The notes beneath the pieces are model-generated. The model saw only the letters and a list, made by a program, of their open reading frames with translations, was not told the DNA's origin and searched no databases. Below are positions 1 through 5,609 of a stretch of 5,609 bases of DNA, one piece after another. The DNA is from Bacteroidota bacterium (GTDB lineage: Bacteria; Bacteroidota; Ignavibacteria; Ignavibacteriales; Ignavibacteriaceae): NCBI GenBank assembly GCA_023406915.1, contig JAEXTR010000091.1:1-5609 (forward strand), in the 5' to 3' direction. A program made the translations under genes and the position numbers. The stretch's first letter is position 1. Each line of letters starts with the position of its first letter.

Positions 1-1108
1 CTCCTGGAATGCCTCCGTAGACTTTCCAGAAATCCTTGTCTGTTTTCTCTTTTTTGGGATCGCATCCGGCATGATCAGTGGTGACGAAGGAGATTGATCC
101 ATCTCTCAATCCATCCCACAATGCCTGACGGTCTTCTTCCTCTTTAACCGGGGGTGCGGTTTTAAGATAAGCAGATATACGCTTGTTATTAAAATCTTCC
201 TGGGTAAAGCGAAGGTAGTGTGGGCATGTCTCTGTGGAGATGTCAATTCCGGATTTCCTCGCCTTCCGGATGAGATTCAGGGCTTTGGCACTGCTGAGAT
301 GGACTATGTGAACTCTGCATCCGGTACGGTGAGCAACATGAATCATATTTTTCACAGCAATAACTTCTGCTTCAATACTTCTCGCATTGCAGTAATCAGC
401 CCATCCGTTGAGACCCTGCTGTTGATATGCATGTTGACGCTTAAGGACGTAGTGTTTATCTTCAGCGTGGACGGCAAGAGTCTTACCGGTATTCTTTGCT
501 GCGTGGGCAACTTTTTCGATTTCATGAACAGTGAGATCAGCAAAAGAATGCATACCAGACAACAAATACACCTTGAATCCTGCTACGCCCGCTTCATGAA
601 GCTCCTGAACGATTGTATTTGGGTCTGAGCCGTTTCTCAGCATGCAGCCACCAATTCCCCCCCAAAAAGCATAATCGATGAGGCTACGGTTCTTTAGTGC
701 CCGTTTCTTACGATTCAGATTTGCATGAGTAGTGACAGGTGGCAGGGAGGTGCATGGCATATCAATGACAGTTGTAACGCCACCACAGGCTGCGGCATGG
801 CTTCCATGCTCAAAGTCTTCACGTTCTTCGAATCCGGGAGTATTGAAGTGTACATGAGGGTCAATGCCCCCGGGTATCGCAATGGTGCCCGCACCATCAA
901 AGGTATCATCTGAAAGTATTATGGATTCTGACGGGAAGTTTTTCGCAATAAACGCATCCCGCTTCTTCATGGTGTCGATACTGGACCAAGGCACTGTAGC
1001 TCTGCTCTTTAATTGCATAGCCAGGATTTTGGTATTAAAAATGATATCCCCAAAGAACAAATTATTGTCGTGTGCCGGGATAAAAACATTCCTCAGTATC
1101 TTTTTCAT
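1..1108 (-). CDS. Allantoinase-like cyclic amidohydrolase (dihydroorotase/hydantoinase superfamily), C-terminus cut by window edge
   Basis: Reading leftward from the ATG at 1108, 369 codons stay open to the left edge; AllB-type enzymes are about 450 residues, so about 80 are missing. The protein should hydrolyse a cyclic amide or ureide with a binuclear metal centre in the cytoplasm. All six metal-ligand positions are visible: H84 and H86 in GIDPHVHF, the carbamylated lysine K179 in AGFKVYL, H214 in VHAED, H270 in HIVHLSS and D345 in TTDHAG. The segments DMPCTSLPPVTT (116-127), ETCPHYL (293-299) and YGGIPG (364-369) resemble allantoinases more than D-hydantoinases or class I dihydroorotases. 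The HxH pair sits about 25 residues later than in E. coli AllB because residues 26-70 contain extra sequence. It lies 18 bases behind the PLP-enzyme gene, so the two are probably cotranscribed. Superfamily membership is secure; allantoin as substrate is not, since dihydroorotate, hydantoins or another ureide remain possible. Confidence 0.9.
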   Translation of the reverse strand, partial: MKKILRNVFIPAHDNNLFFGDIIFNTKILAMQLKSRATVPWSSIDTMKKRDAFIAKNFPSESIILSDDTFDGAGTIAIPGGIDPHVHFNTPGFEEREDFEHGSHAAACGGVTTVIDMPCTSLPPVTTHANLNRKKRALKNRSLIDYAFWGGIGGCMLRNGSDPNTIVQELHEAGVAGFKVYLLSGMHSFADLTVHEIEKVAHAAKNTGKTLAVHAEDKHYVLKRQHAYQQQGLNGWADYCNARSIEAEVIAVKNMIHVAHRTGCRVHIVHLSSAKALNLIRKARKSGIDISTETCPHYLRFTQEDFNNKRISAYLKTAPPVKEEEDRQALWDGLRDGSISFVTTDHAGCDPKKEKTDKDFWKVYGGIPG

Positions 1109-1126
1109 AAAACCTGCAGGTGTCAG
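1109..1126 (-). promoter_or_regulatory. 18-base intergenic gap with weak ribosome binding site and 10-base palindrome
   Basis: Between the PLP-enzyme stop codon and the amidohydrolase ATG there is only room for a ribosome binding site. On the minus strand the gap contains GCAGG four bases before the ATG, a weak Shine-Dalgarno-like element. It is part of a perfect 10-base palindrome ACCTGCAGGT (1112-1121). No terminator or promoter is visible, which supports cotranscription. The palindrome may be chance. Confidence 0.45.
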
Positions 1127-2593
1127 TTACTCTTCAATGCCGACTTTTGCATTAAAGTCTTCAATCATCTTATCCCATTCAGGAACGATTGAAAACCGTT
1201 CTTGCCAGTACTCTTCATCATACCATTGTGCATTCAGTTCTTCAACAGTTTTACCCTGTTGTTCAACCCAGGTAAAATACTTGAGGTTATGAATGGCTTT
1301 TCTATCCTGGTAAGTTAACTCTTTGAAGTGGTCAATGCCTTGTTTTTTAATCACAGATGTCCAGTCAATTTCTGCCTGACGCTCTGAGTATGGACCCCAG
1401 GTGGCATTCATCTCTTCGAGTCTTGAGAGATAGAGGTCAACTGAATCAGTGAAGACAGTAAAGATGATGTCCTTTTCAGTCATCTCATAATACTTAGCCA
1501 TTTTGATGCTACTGAGCAAGTTACATGATGAAGATATACCAAGAAGAGGAAGTCTATTCACCACGGATTCATCCACTCCATGTTTTTTAAGCCATGACTG
1601 ACCTTCGGGCAGATTAAAAAGCCTTAGTAACCGTAATGCATCCTCATCGTCAATCGCAGCTACATTATCAGTGTTCTTTACGTTATGCACCCATGGGATG
1701 TGTTTGTCGCCGATACCTTCAATCCGGTGTCCACCAAATCCATTCATAAGCAGGGTCGGGCACTGTAATGCTTCTGAAGCACAGATTTTAACTCCCGGTG
1801 CAATAGTTTTTAGGTAATCACCGGCTCCGAGGGTGCCTGCTGATCCAGTTGCGCTGACATATCCGGCGATCCTGGAACCGCCTGACTTCATTTTTTCAAA
1901 CAGCTTCTCAATAACTTTGCCTGTTACAGCAAAATGCCAAATAGGGTTGCCAAACTGGTCAAACTGATTTAGGATGAGGTACTCGTCACCAGCAGCTTCG
2001 AGTTCATGACATTTGTCGTAGATTTCTTTTACGTTGCTTTCGCACCCTTTTGTGGCATAAACTTCAGCACCGATTGACCTTAACCAGTCAAACCGTTCTT
2101 TACTCATCTCTTCTGGCAAAATAGCTACTGCATGTACTCCAAGCAGGGCAGAATTAAAAGCCCCGCCGCGGCAGTAATTCCCGGTTGATGGCCAGACAGC
2201 CTTATGGTATTCCGGGTTCATTTTCCCACTGAGAAGGTAAGGTGCCAGGCAGCCGTAGGTAGCGCCCACTTTGTGTGCGCCCGTGGGGAAGTGCTTCCCA
2301 ACAAGTCCGATTATTCTTGCCCGGACACCTGTAACGGATGACGGAATTTCGAGTGCATTGATTTCCCCAACTCCTCCGGAAACCGGATCATTGCTCCAGT
2401 GAATTCTGAAAAGATTCAGTGGATGGACTTCTGAAATATCAACATGTTTTAGTGCTTCCTGAACCTTTGTAGGGATTGTTTCAGGATTCTGAAGTTGAGT
2501 AAATGTAGGTAAAATAATGTGTTGTGCCTTGCAGCGATCTATTGTTTTCTGAAGATTCTCTTCATTTTCAACTTGCCAATTCCAGTTGAACAT
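1127..2593 (-). CDS. Fold-type II PLP-dependent enzyme (tryptophan synthase beta/cysteine synthase-like) with C-terminal extension
   Basis: This 488-residue cytoplasmic enzyme belongs to the fold-type II PLP superfamily, which carries out beta-elimination, beta-replacement or deamination of amino acids. K108 in FPTGAHKVGATYG is the expected Schiff-base lysine; the TGAHK context resembles tryptophan synthase beta. A substrate/cofactor loop STGNYCRGGAFNSALLG spans 136-152, and PEEMSKERFDWLRSIGAEV (160-178) is the usual following segment. The glycine-rich phosphate cradle is SATGSAGTLGAG (247-258). GISSSCNLLSSIKMAKYY (352-369) matches the late cofactor-site helix of the superfamily. Residues about 395-488 form an extension absent from cysteine synthases (about 310 residues) and TrpB (about 400), rich in W, Y and E, with the run NLKYFTWVEQQGK (436-448). 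No trpA or cysteine gene is near. The pairing with a cyclic amidohydrolase suggests amino-acid or purine-derived nitrogen catabolism, by analogy with diaminopropionate ammonia-lyase. The reaction is unknown. The ATG at 2593 is backed by GGAG eight bases upstream. Confidence 0.9.
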   Translation of the reverse strand: MFNWNWQVENEENLQKTIDRCKAQHIILPTFTQLQNPETIPTKVQEALKHVDISEVHPLNLFRIHWSNDPVSGGVGEINALEIPSSVTGVRARIIGLVGKHFPTGAHKVGATYGCLAPYLLSGKMNPEYHKAVWPSTGNYCRGGAFNSALLGVHAVAILPEEMSKERFDWLRSIGAEVYATKGCESNVKEIYDKCHELEAAGDEYLILNQFDQFGNPIWHFAVTGKVIEKLFEKMKSGGSRIAGYVSATGSAGTLGAGDYLKTIAPGVKICASEALQCPTLLMNGFGGHRIEGIGDKHIPWVHNVKNTDNVAAIDDEDALRLLRLFNLPEGQSWLKKHGVDESVVNRLPLLGISSSCNLLSSIKMAKYYEMTEKDIIFTVFTDSVDLYLSRLEEMNATWGPYSERQAEIDWTSVIKKQGIDHFKELTYQDRKAIHNLKYFTWVEQQGKTVEELNAQWYDEEYWQERFSIVPEWDKMIEDFNAKVGIEE

Positions 2594-2601
2594 ATATATT
2601 G

Positions 2602-2605
2602 CTCC
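2602..2605 (-). promoter_or_regulatory. Ribosome binding site of the PLP-enzyme gene
   Basis: On the minus strand GGAG lies eight bases before the ATG at 2593, followed by an AT-rich spacer. It is the clearest Shine-Dalgarno element in the window and supports this start. It sits inside the small palindrome CTCCGGAG (2602-2609). Confidence 0.6.
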
Positions 2606-2728
2606 GGAGTGATAGGTGTTCTAAAATCTTGGTTTGAACTAAGCAATATACGAAAAACTTTATGCAAAGTTGAGAGCCCGTTTAAGCTGTTTTCTTTGTT
2701 TTTGACCATTTTTCGCCTCCAATTTCGG

Positions 2729-2747
2729 GGGAAAATTTCCCATGGGA
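2729..2747. repeat. Two overlapping palindromes, candidate operator
   Basis: GGGAAA-A-TTTCCC (2729-2741) is a perfect inverted repeat with a one-base centre, and TCCCATGGGA (2738-2747) is a perfect 10-base palindrome sharing its TCCC. Together they end 16 bases upstream of the TTG box of the rightward promoter, a position suited to an activator or to a regulator shared by both divergent units. There is no U-tract, and the arms are too short and too early to be a terminator. No regulator gene is present in the window, so the binding protein is unknown. Confidence 0.4.
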
Positions 2748-2763
2748 TTTGTGTGCAAATATC

Positions 2764-2793
2764 TTGCAATATCAACCTGTTTTTGTAACTTTG
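2764..2793 (+). promoter_or_regulatory. Bacteroidota-type promoter (-33 TTG / -7 TAnnTTTG)
   Basis: TTG at 2764-2766 is followed, after exactly 19 bases, by TAACTTTG at 2786-2793, a full match to the TAnnTTTG box of the Bacteroidota primary sigma factor at its standard spacing. Transcription would start roughly at 2798-2800, only a few bases before the ATG at 2803. This argues against the in-frame ATG at 2749, which lies upstream of the promoter, and implies a nearly leaderless mRNA or the later in-frame start at 2875. Confidence 0.7.
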
Positions 2794-2802
2794 CAGGCAC
2801 TT

Positions 2803-3798
2803 ATGATACATCCAAGAATTCTTTATCGCCTCACAGCATTGTGGGGTTTCTCCGAGGCTATCCTCGGCGGCATCATGCATGCTCTCCGCTTTCCATTCAC
2901 CGGTATTGTTGTGGGTGGATTTGCTGCATTAGTAATTTGTCTGTTAGGTATGTATAGTGACTCACCGAAACGGATCTTACAGGCTACCGTGAATGTATTA
3001 CTTATTAAGTTTCTCCTTGCCCCTCACACTCCCGCTGCTGCATATCTTGCAGTGGGAGTACAGGGTTTGGTGGGCTTCCTGTTATTTCTCAGTAAGAGAA
3101 ACATAACCATATCCTGCTATGCAATGGGTATTTTTGCCCTCGTTTATTCAGCATTCATTAAACTGATCTCGACGACTATAATCTTTGGAATGGAGTTCTG
3201 GACAGCGCTCGATAACTATTTCAATTATGTTACCAGGCAATTCCTGGGAAGTGATTCAGAGATTTCGTACAGCCTTTACCTAGTTGGGGCTTATGTTACT
3301 TTGTACACTGTTGCCGGAATAGTATTTGGATTCATTGCCACCAGACTACCACGCTGGATTGAAGAATCCAGGGGCATGGAGTCAGCGCTCTTTGAGTTCA
3401 ACGGTCACCCTCTGCCGACACCAGTCAGTCAGATTGGGAGGAAGAAGTTACTTAGCTTTCCCAAAATAGTGATAACTGTTGCAGCAATTACACTCTTGAT
3501 TATTACGTATTCAATGCCCGGGCAAAAATCATCACTGTTTCCCATGCTACTTCGTGCGATGATAATTATAGTGCTTTGGATTACATTTATCAATCCCGTA
3601 ATAAGCTATATCATCGGAAGAATCATGAAAAAGAAAGCGTCTGAGCGGAAAGCGTATCTGAGTTCGATTATAGAACTGTTCCCGAAATTTAAACGGAATC
3701 TTTCCTTTGCGTTACAGGCTGTAAAAACTGGTTCTCCATCCCAGCGTGTGAAGGGGTTCTTTTCCAGAGTGTTTTATCTTGCACTATTTGTTGAGTAG
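2803..3798 (+). CDS. Polytopic inner-membrane protein, possible ECF-transporter-like component paired with an NTPase
   Basis: The protein has 331 residues and is strongly hydrophobic. Likely membrane segments are at about 12-26, 32-52, 62-73, 79-97, 102-127, 157-180, 219-237 and 247-275. A polar stretch at 182-218 (PRWIEESRGMESAL onward) and a basic C-terminal region of about 50 residues (from KKKASERK at 276-283, with LFPKFKRNLSFALQAVK at 292-308) probably face the cytoplasm. I do not recognise the family with certainty. Six or so helices in the first half resemble the layout of vitamin-transporter S components, and the charged helical tail vaguely resembles ECF T coupling domains; both are impressions from layout only. 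The next gene, a P-loop NTPase, starts 4 bases after the stop, so the two are probably made together and may interact. The ATG at 2803 was chosen because the promoter overlaps anything upstream; GCAGG five bases before it is a possible but weak ribosome binding site. The ATG at 2875 (M25) is the alternative. Confidence 0.75.
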   Translation: MIHPRILYRLTALWGFSEAILGGIMHALRFPFTGIVVGGFAALVICLLGMYSDSPKRILQATVNVLLIKFLLAPHTPAAAYLAVGVQGLVGFLLFLSKRNITISCYAMGIFALVYSAFIKLISTTIIFGMEFWTALDNYFNYVTRQFLGSDSEISYSLYLVGAYVTLYTVAGIVFGFIATRLPRWIEESRGMESALFEFNGHPLPTPVSQIGRKKLLSFPKIVITVAAITLLIITYSMPGQKSSLFPMLLRAMIIIVLWITFINPVISYIIGRIMKKKASERKAYLSSIIELFPKFKRNLSFALQAVKTGSPSQRVKGFFSRVFYLALFVE

Positions 3799-3802
3799 CC
3801 TG

Positions 3803-4273
3803 ATGATAAAAATTATTAGCGGTGATACAAGGGCAGGTAAAACAACCCATCTTTTCAGGGAATATGCACCGAATCCCGATGCAGATGGCATCTTGCAACC
3901 AGTGGTTGATGGCATACGGTGTAATTATTACCTGAAGACGAGAGAGTTGAGAAAGCTTGAAGTAACAGGTGCATCTGGTGAGGATGTACAAAAAATAGGG
4001 AACTATTGCTTCAGCACAGCAGAATTTGAAAGAACCCGAAATTATCTTTATGCAATCCCTGATCAAAACAGAATCACCATAATTGATGAGATAGGACCGT
4101 TGGAACTGGAGGGACGGGGAATGGAACCTGGTTTAAGGGAGTTAATTACTATTCATGCAGTTGATCCTCATCTGCTGATCCTGGTTGTCAGATCGAAAAT
4201 TCTTGATACCTTTTTTGAGACGTATGCCGTTGATCGGAATCGCTGCGAAATTGAGGAGTTCAGAAGAGTATGA
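3803..4273 (+). CDS. THEP1-like small P-loop NTPase (NTPase_1 family)
   Basis: This 156-residue cytoplasmic protein opens directly with a Walker A loop, GDTRAGKTT (7-15, with G12, K13 and T14), and has a Walker B strand ITIIDEIGPLEL (91-102, D95 and E96). The DEIGPLEL form, the short length and the order (P-loop, GILQPVVDGIR at 29-39, GNYCFSTAEFE at 67-77, Walker B) fit the THEP1 nucleoside-triphosphatase family, whose members hydrolyse NTPs in vitro and mostly lack a known cellular role. The ATG at 3803 puts the P-loop at the very N-terminus as in the family; an upstream TTG at 3779 would lie inside the previous gene. The gene sits 4 bases after the membrane-protein stop and probably depends on translational coupling, as no clear Shine-Dalgarno is present. 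Its 3' end overlaps the glycosidase start. It could energise or regulate the membrane protein; this is inferred from position only. Confidence 0.85.
   Translation: MIKIISGDTRAGKTTHLFREYAPNPDADGILQPVVDGIRCNYYLKTRELRKLEVTGASGEDVQKIGNYCFSTAEFERTRNYLYAIPDQNRITIIDEIGPLELEGRGMEPGLRELITIHAVDPHLLILVVRSKILDTFFETYAVDRNRCEIEEFRRV
4253..4273 (+). promoter_or_regulatory. ATGA stop/start overlap with upstream GAGGAG
   Basis: The NTPase stop TGA (4271-4273) overlaps an ATG (4270-4272) in the glycosidase frame. GAGGAG at 4253-4258 lies 11 bases before that ATG, a usable though slightly long spacing, while the alternative ATG at 4300 has only AT-rich sequence in front. This supports translational coupling of the two genes and the 4270 start. 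GAGGAG also encodes two glutamates of the NTPase, so its presence could be coincidental. Confidence 0.5.
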
Positions 4274-5609
4274 AGCCTTTCCATTTATGTATTATTTTTA
4301 TGAATAATAGTCTCATATATCGATTCATTATACTTACGGTTCTTATGTCTGCACAACATTCTTATACACAATCAGCACCTCAGGAATTTGTCCCTCAATG
4401 GGCGAAAAAAGCAATTTGGTACCAGGTTTTTCCGGAACGTTTCCGGAATGGTGATCCATCAAATGATCCAACTATCAATGATATTTATGGGGCAGACCCG
4501 CAGGAATCGCCAAAAGCCTGGCAGGTTCATCCCTGGGGCAGTGACTGGTATAAGCTTCAACCGTATGAACTGGAAAACGGAGAGCGAGAGTTATGGAAGC
4601 ATCTGCTGCGCAGAAGATATGGTGGTGACCTGCAGGGAATAATCGATAAGCTTGATTATTTGAAAGACCTTGGCATTACGGCACTCTATTTAAATCCGGT
4701 TTTTGATTCTCCCTCATTACATAAGTATGATGGCTCAAGTTATCACCATATCGATCCTAACCTTGGTCCCGATCCGGTAGGTGATCGCAAACTAATCGCC
4801 TCCGAGGACCCACTTGATCCAGCCACATGGGTATGGACTAAAGCTGATGAACTGGCACTCAAACTGATTGAGGAGGTGCACAAAAGAGGGATGAGGATCA
4901 TCTTTGACGGTGTCTTTAATCATATGGGTATCAGGAGTTTTGCGTTCCAGGATGTGAAAAAGCATCAGGAAAAGTCGCGTTACAAAGACTGGTTTATCAT
5001 CCACTCCTTCGAGGATAAAGAGCGGGGTATTCCCTTTAAGTACGAAGGGTGGTTTGGAGTTGCTTCTCTCCCGGAACTGAGGGAAGATGAGAACGGTATT
5101 GTTGCGGGTCCAAGAGAATATATCTTTCATGCAACAAGCCGATGGATGAATCCAAAAGGGAAGGGAAGTGAGTATGGTATCGATGGATGGAGACTGGATG
5201 TGGCTTTCTGTATCAAGCACGCTTTCTGGAAAGACTGGCGGAAACATGTAAAATCATTAAATCCTGATGCCTACCTGACTGCAGAGATCATTGATGTTCC
5301 TGAGAATGTTGTTCCATATTTGAAAGGCGATGAGTTTGAAGGTGAAATGAACGATAATTTCGCCTTCACCTGCGCAGAGTTTTTCTTTGATCCACCAGGT
5401 TCAGCTATACTGCCATCTGAGTTTGACAAGAAACTGGATTCACTCAGAAATCTCTATCCTGATGGAGTTTCTTATGTAGTTCAAAACCTGTTTGGCAGTC
5501 ACGATGCTAACAGAATCGGCTCCCATATTGTGAATACTGGTATTGGAAAGTACAGAAACTGGGCGTCGTACTTTGGGCTGTCACAAGCTACGGGTAATCC
5601 AAAGTATAA
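4270..5609 (+). CDS. Secreted GH13 glycosidase (alpha-amylase/neopullulanase type), C-terminus cut by window edge
   Basis: The frame stays open for 446 codons to the right edge; the final bases TATAA are read TAT AA., so no stop is seen. It is a retaining alpha-glucan hydrolase or transglycosylase with a TIM barrel. Conserved regions are complete: region I DGVFNH (213-218), region II GWRLDVAF with R308 and nucleophile D310, region III TAEIID with acid/base E339, and region IV FGSHDANR with H411 and D412. GSHD in region IV is typical of neopullulanase/cyclomaltodextrinase relatives. The barrel begins almost at once (WAKKAIWYQVFPERF, 44-58), so the N-terminal starch-binding-like domain of classical neopullulanases is absent. 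A signal peptide is visible: R18 followed by FIILTVLMSA (19-28) and a likely cleavage around residues 33-37; no lipobox cysteine, so it is probably periplasmic or secreted. The start at 4270 gives ATGA coupling to the NTPase gene; ATG 4300 (M11) would give a more compact signal peptide. The substrate is probably a maltodextrin but cannot be fixed. Confidence 0.92.
   Translation, partial: MKPFHLCIIFMNNSLIYRFIILTVLMSAQHSYTQSAPQEFVPQWAKKAIWYQVFPERFRNGDPSNDPTINDIYGADPQESPKAWQVHPWGSDWYKLQPYELENGERELWKHLLRRRYGGDLQGIIDKLDYLKDLGITALYLNPVFDSPSLHKYDGSSYHHIDPNLGPDPVGDRKLIASEDPLDPATWVWTKADELALKLIEEVHKRGMRIIFDGVFNHMGIRSFAFQDVKKHQEKSRYKDWFIIHSFEDKERGIPFKYEGWFGVASLPELREDENGIVAGPREYIFHATSRWMNPKGKGSEYGIDGWRLDVAFCIKHAFWKDWRKHVKSLNPDAYLTAEIIDVPENVVPYLKGDEFEGEMNDNFAFTCAEFFFDPPGSAILPSEFDKKLDSLRNLYPDGVSYVVQNLFGSHDANRIGSHIVNTGIGKYRNWASYFGLSQATGNPKY

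Larger units (their letters stand above)
2594..2802. promoter_or_regulatory. Divergent intergenic control region
   Basis: These 209 bases separate the leftward PLP-enzyme/amidohydrolase unit from the rightward membrane protein/NTPase/glycosidase unit and must hold promoters for both. The rightward promoter is well matched (2764-2793). Two overlapping palindromes lie just upstream of it (2729-2747). For the leftward unit the only weak candidates on the minus strand are CAACTTTG (2672-2665), one mismatch from TAnnTTTG, and TATATTGC (2650-2643); neither has a proper TTG about 19-21 bases upstream. I see no small gene here. Open frames crossing the region lack a ribosome binding site and run into the flanking genes in wrong frames. 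Confidence 0.6.

Noticed and set aside
218..628. Rightward open frame of 136 codons inside the amidohydrolase region
   Set aside because: It is antisense to codons that encode the carbamylated lysine, VHAED and HIVHLSS motifs of the leftward gene; its own product has no recognisable domain and no ribosome binding site.
864..1292. Rightward open frame spanning the amidohydrolase start and PLP-enzyme end
   Set aside because: Antisense to two well-supported genes and to their junction; the product is low-complexity and serine-rich with no motif.
1127..2593. Tryptophan synthase beta chain (trpB)
   Set aside because: Only the TGAHK lysine motif is TrpB-like; length, C-terminal extension and absence of trp genes do not fit, so no trp symbol was given.
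2643..2672. Leftward promoter for the PLP-enzyme unit (TATATTGC or CAACTTTG on the minus strand)
   Set aside because: Each is an imperfect -7 box and neither has a TTG at the required 19-21 base distance upstream; kept only as a weak possibility within the control region.
2754..2773. Near direct repeat TGCAAATATC / TTGCAATATC over the -33 box
   Set aside because: Short, imperfect and AT-rich; could be a regulator half-site pair but is as likely to be chance.
2749..2802. Upstream in-frame ATG that would add 18 residues to the membrane protein
   Set aside because: This stretch contains the TTG and TAACTTTG promoter boxes, so the ATG would lie outside the transcript, and the added residues are not needed for the first membrane segment.
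2539..2880. Leftward open frame of 113 codons across the divergent intergenic region
   Set aside because: It overlaps the starts of both flanking genes and the matched promoter, has no clear ribosome binding site and no recognisable domain.
4792..5247. Leftward open frame of 151 codons within the GH13 gene
   Set aside because: Antisense to GH13 conserved regions I and II; no domain, no ribosome binding site.

Overview
The window looks like a piece of a bacterial chromosome, most likely from the Bacteroidota or a close relative. The main clue is a close match to the Bacteroidota housekeeping promoter (TTG, 19 bases, TAACTTTG) in front of the rightward genes. The moderate base composition and mostly weak ribosome binding sites fit this. 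The assignment is an inference from one promoter and general style, not from a marker gene. Coding is dense, all genes read in the standard code, and I see no rRNA, tRNA, CRISPR array, insertion sequence or phage gene.

Layout: two divergent transcription units flank a 209-base control region (2594-2802). The leftward unit starts with a fold-type II pyridoxal-phosphate (PLP) enzyme of 488 residues. After an 18-base gap comes an allantoinase-like cyclic amidohydrolase, whose C-terminus is cut by the left edge. The rightward unit holds a polytopic membrane protein, a small THEP1-like P-loop NTPase starting 4 bases after it, and a secreted GH13 alpha-amylase/neopullulanase-type glycosidase whose likely start overlaps the NTPase stop codon (ATGA). 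The glycosidase is cut by the right edge.

How the genes may work together: the leftward pair has the parts for a small nitrogen-heterocycle or ureido/amino-acid catabolic route, with one enzyme hydrolysing a cyclic amide and the other doing PLP chemistry on an amino acid. This resembles in logic, but not in exact family, the hydantoinase plus diaminopropionate ammonia-lyase pairing of anaerobic purine-breakdown clusters. In the rightward unit, the tight membrane protein-NTPase pair could be an NTP-driven membrane system whose C-terminal tail vaguely recalls ECF transporter coupling proteins. Its link to an exported glycosidase is unexplained.

The most interesting items are the membrane protein/NTPase pair, the PLP enzyme/amidohydrolase pair with its unassigned substrate, and the control region with two overlapping palindromes just upstream of a promoter that would give an almost leaderless mRNA.
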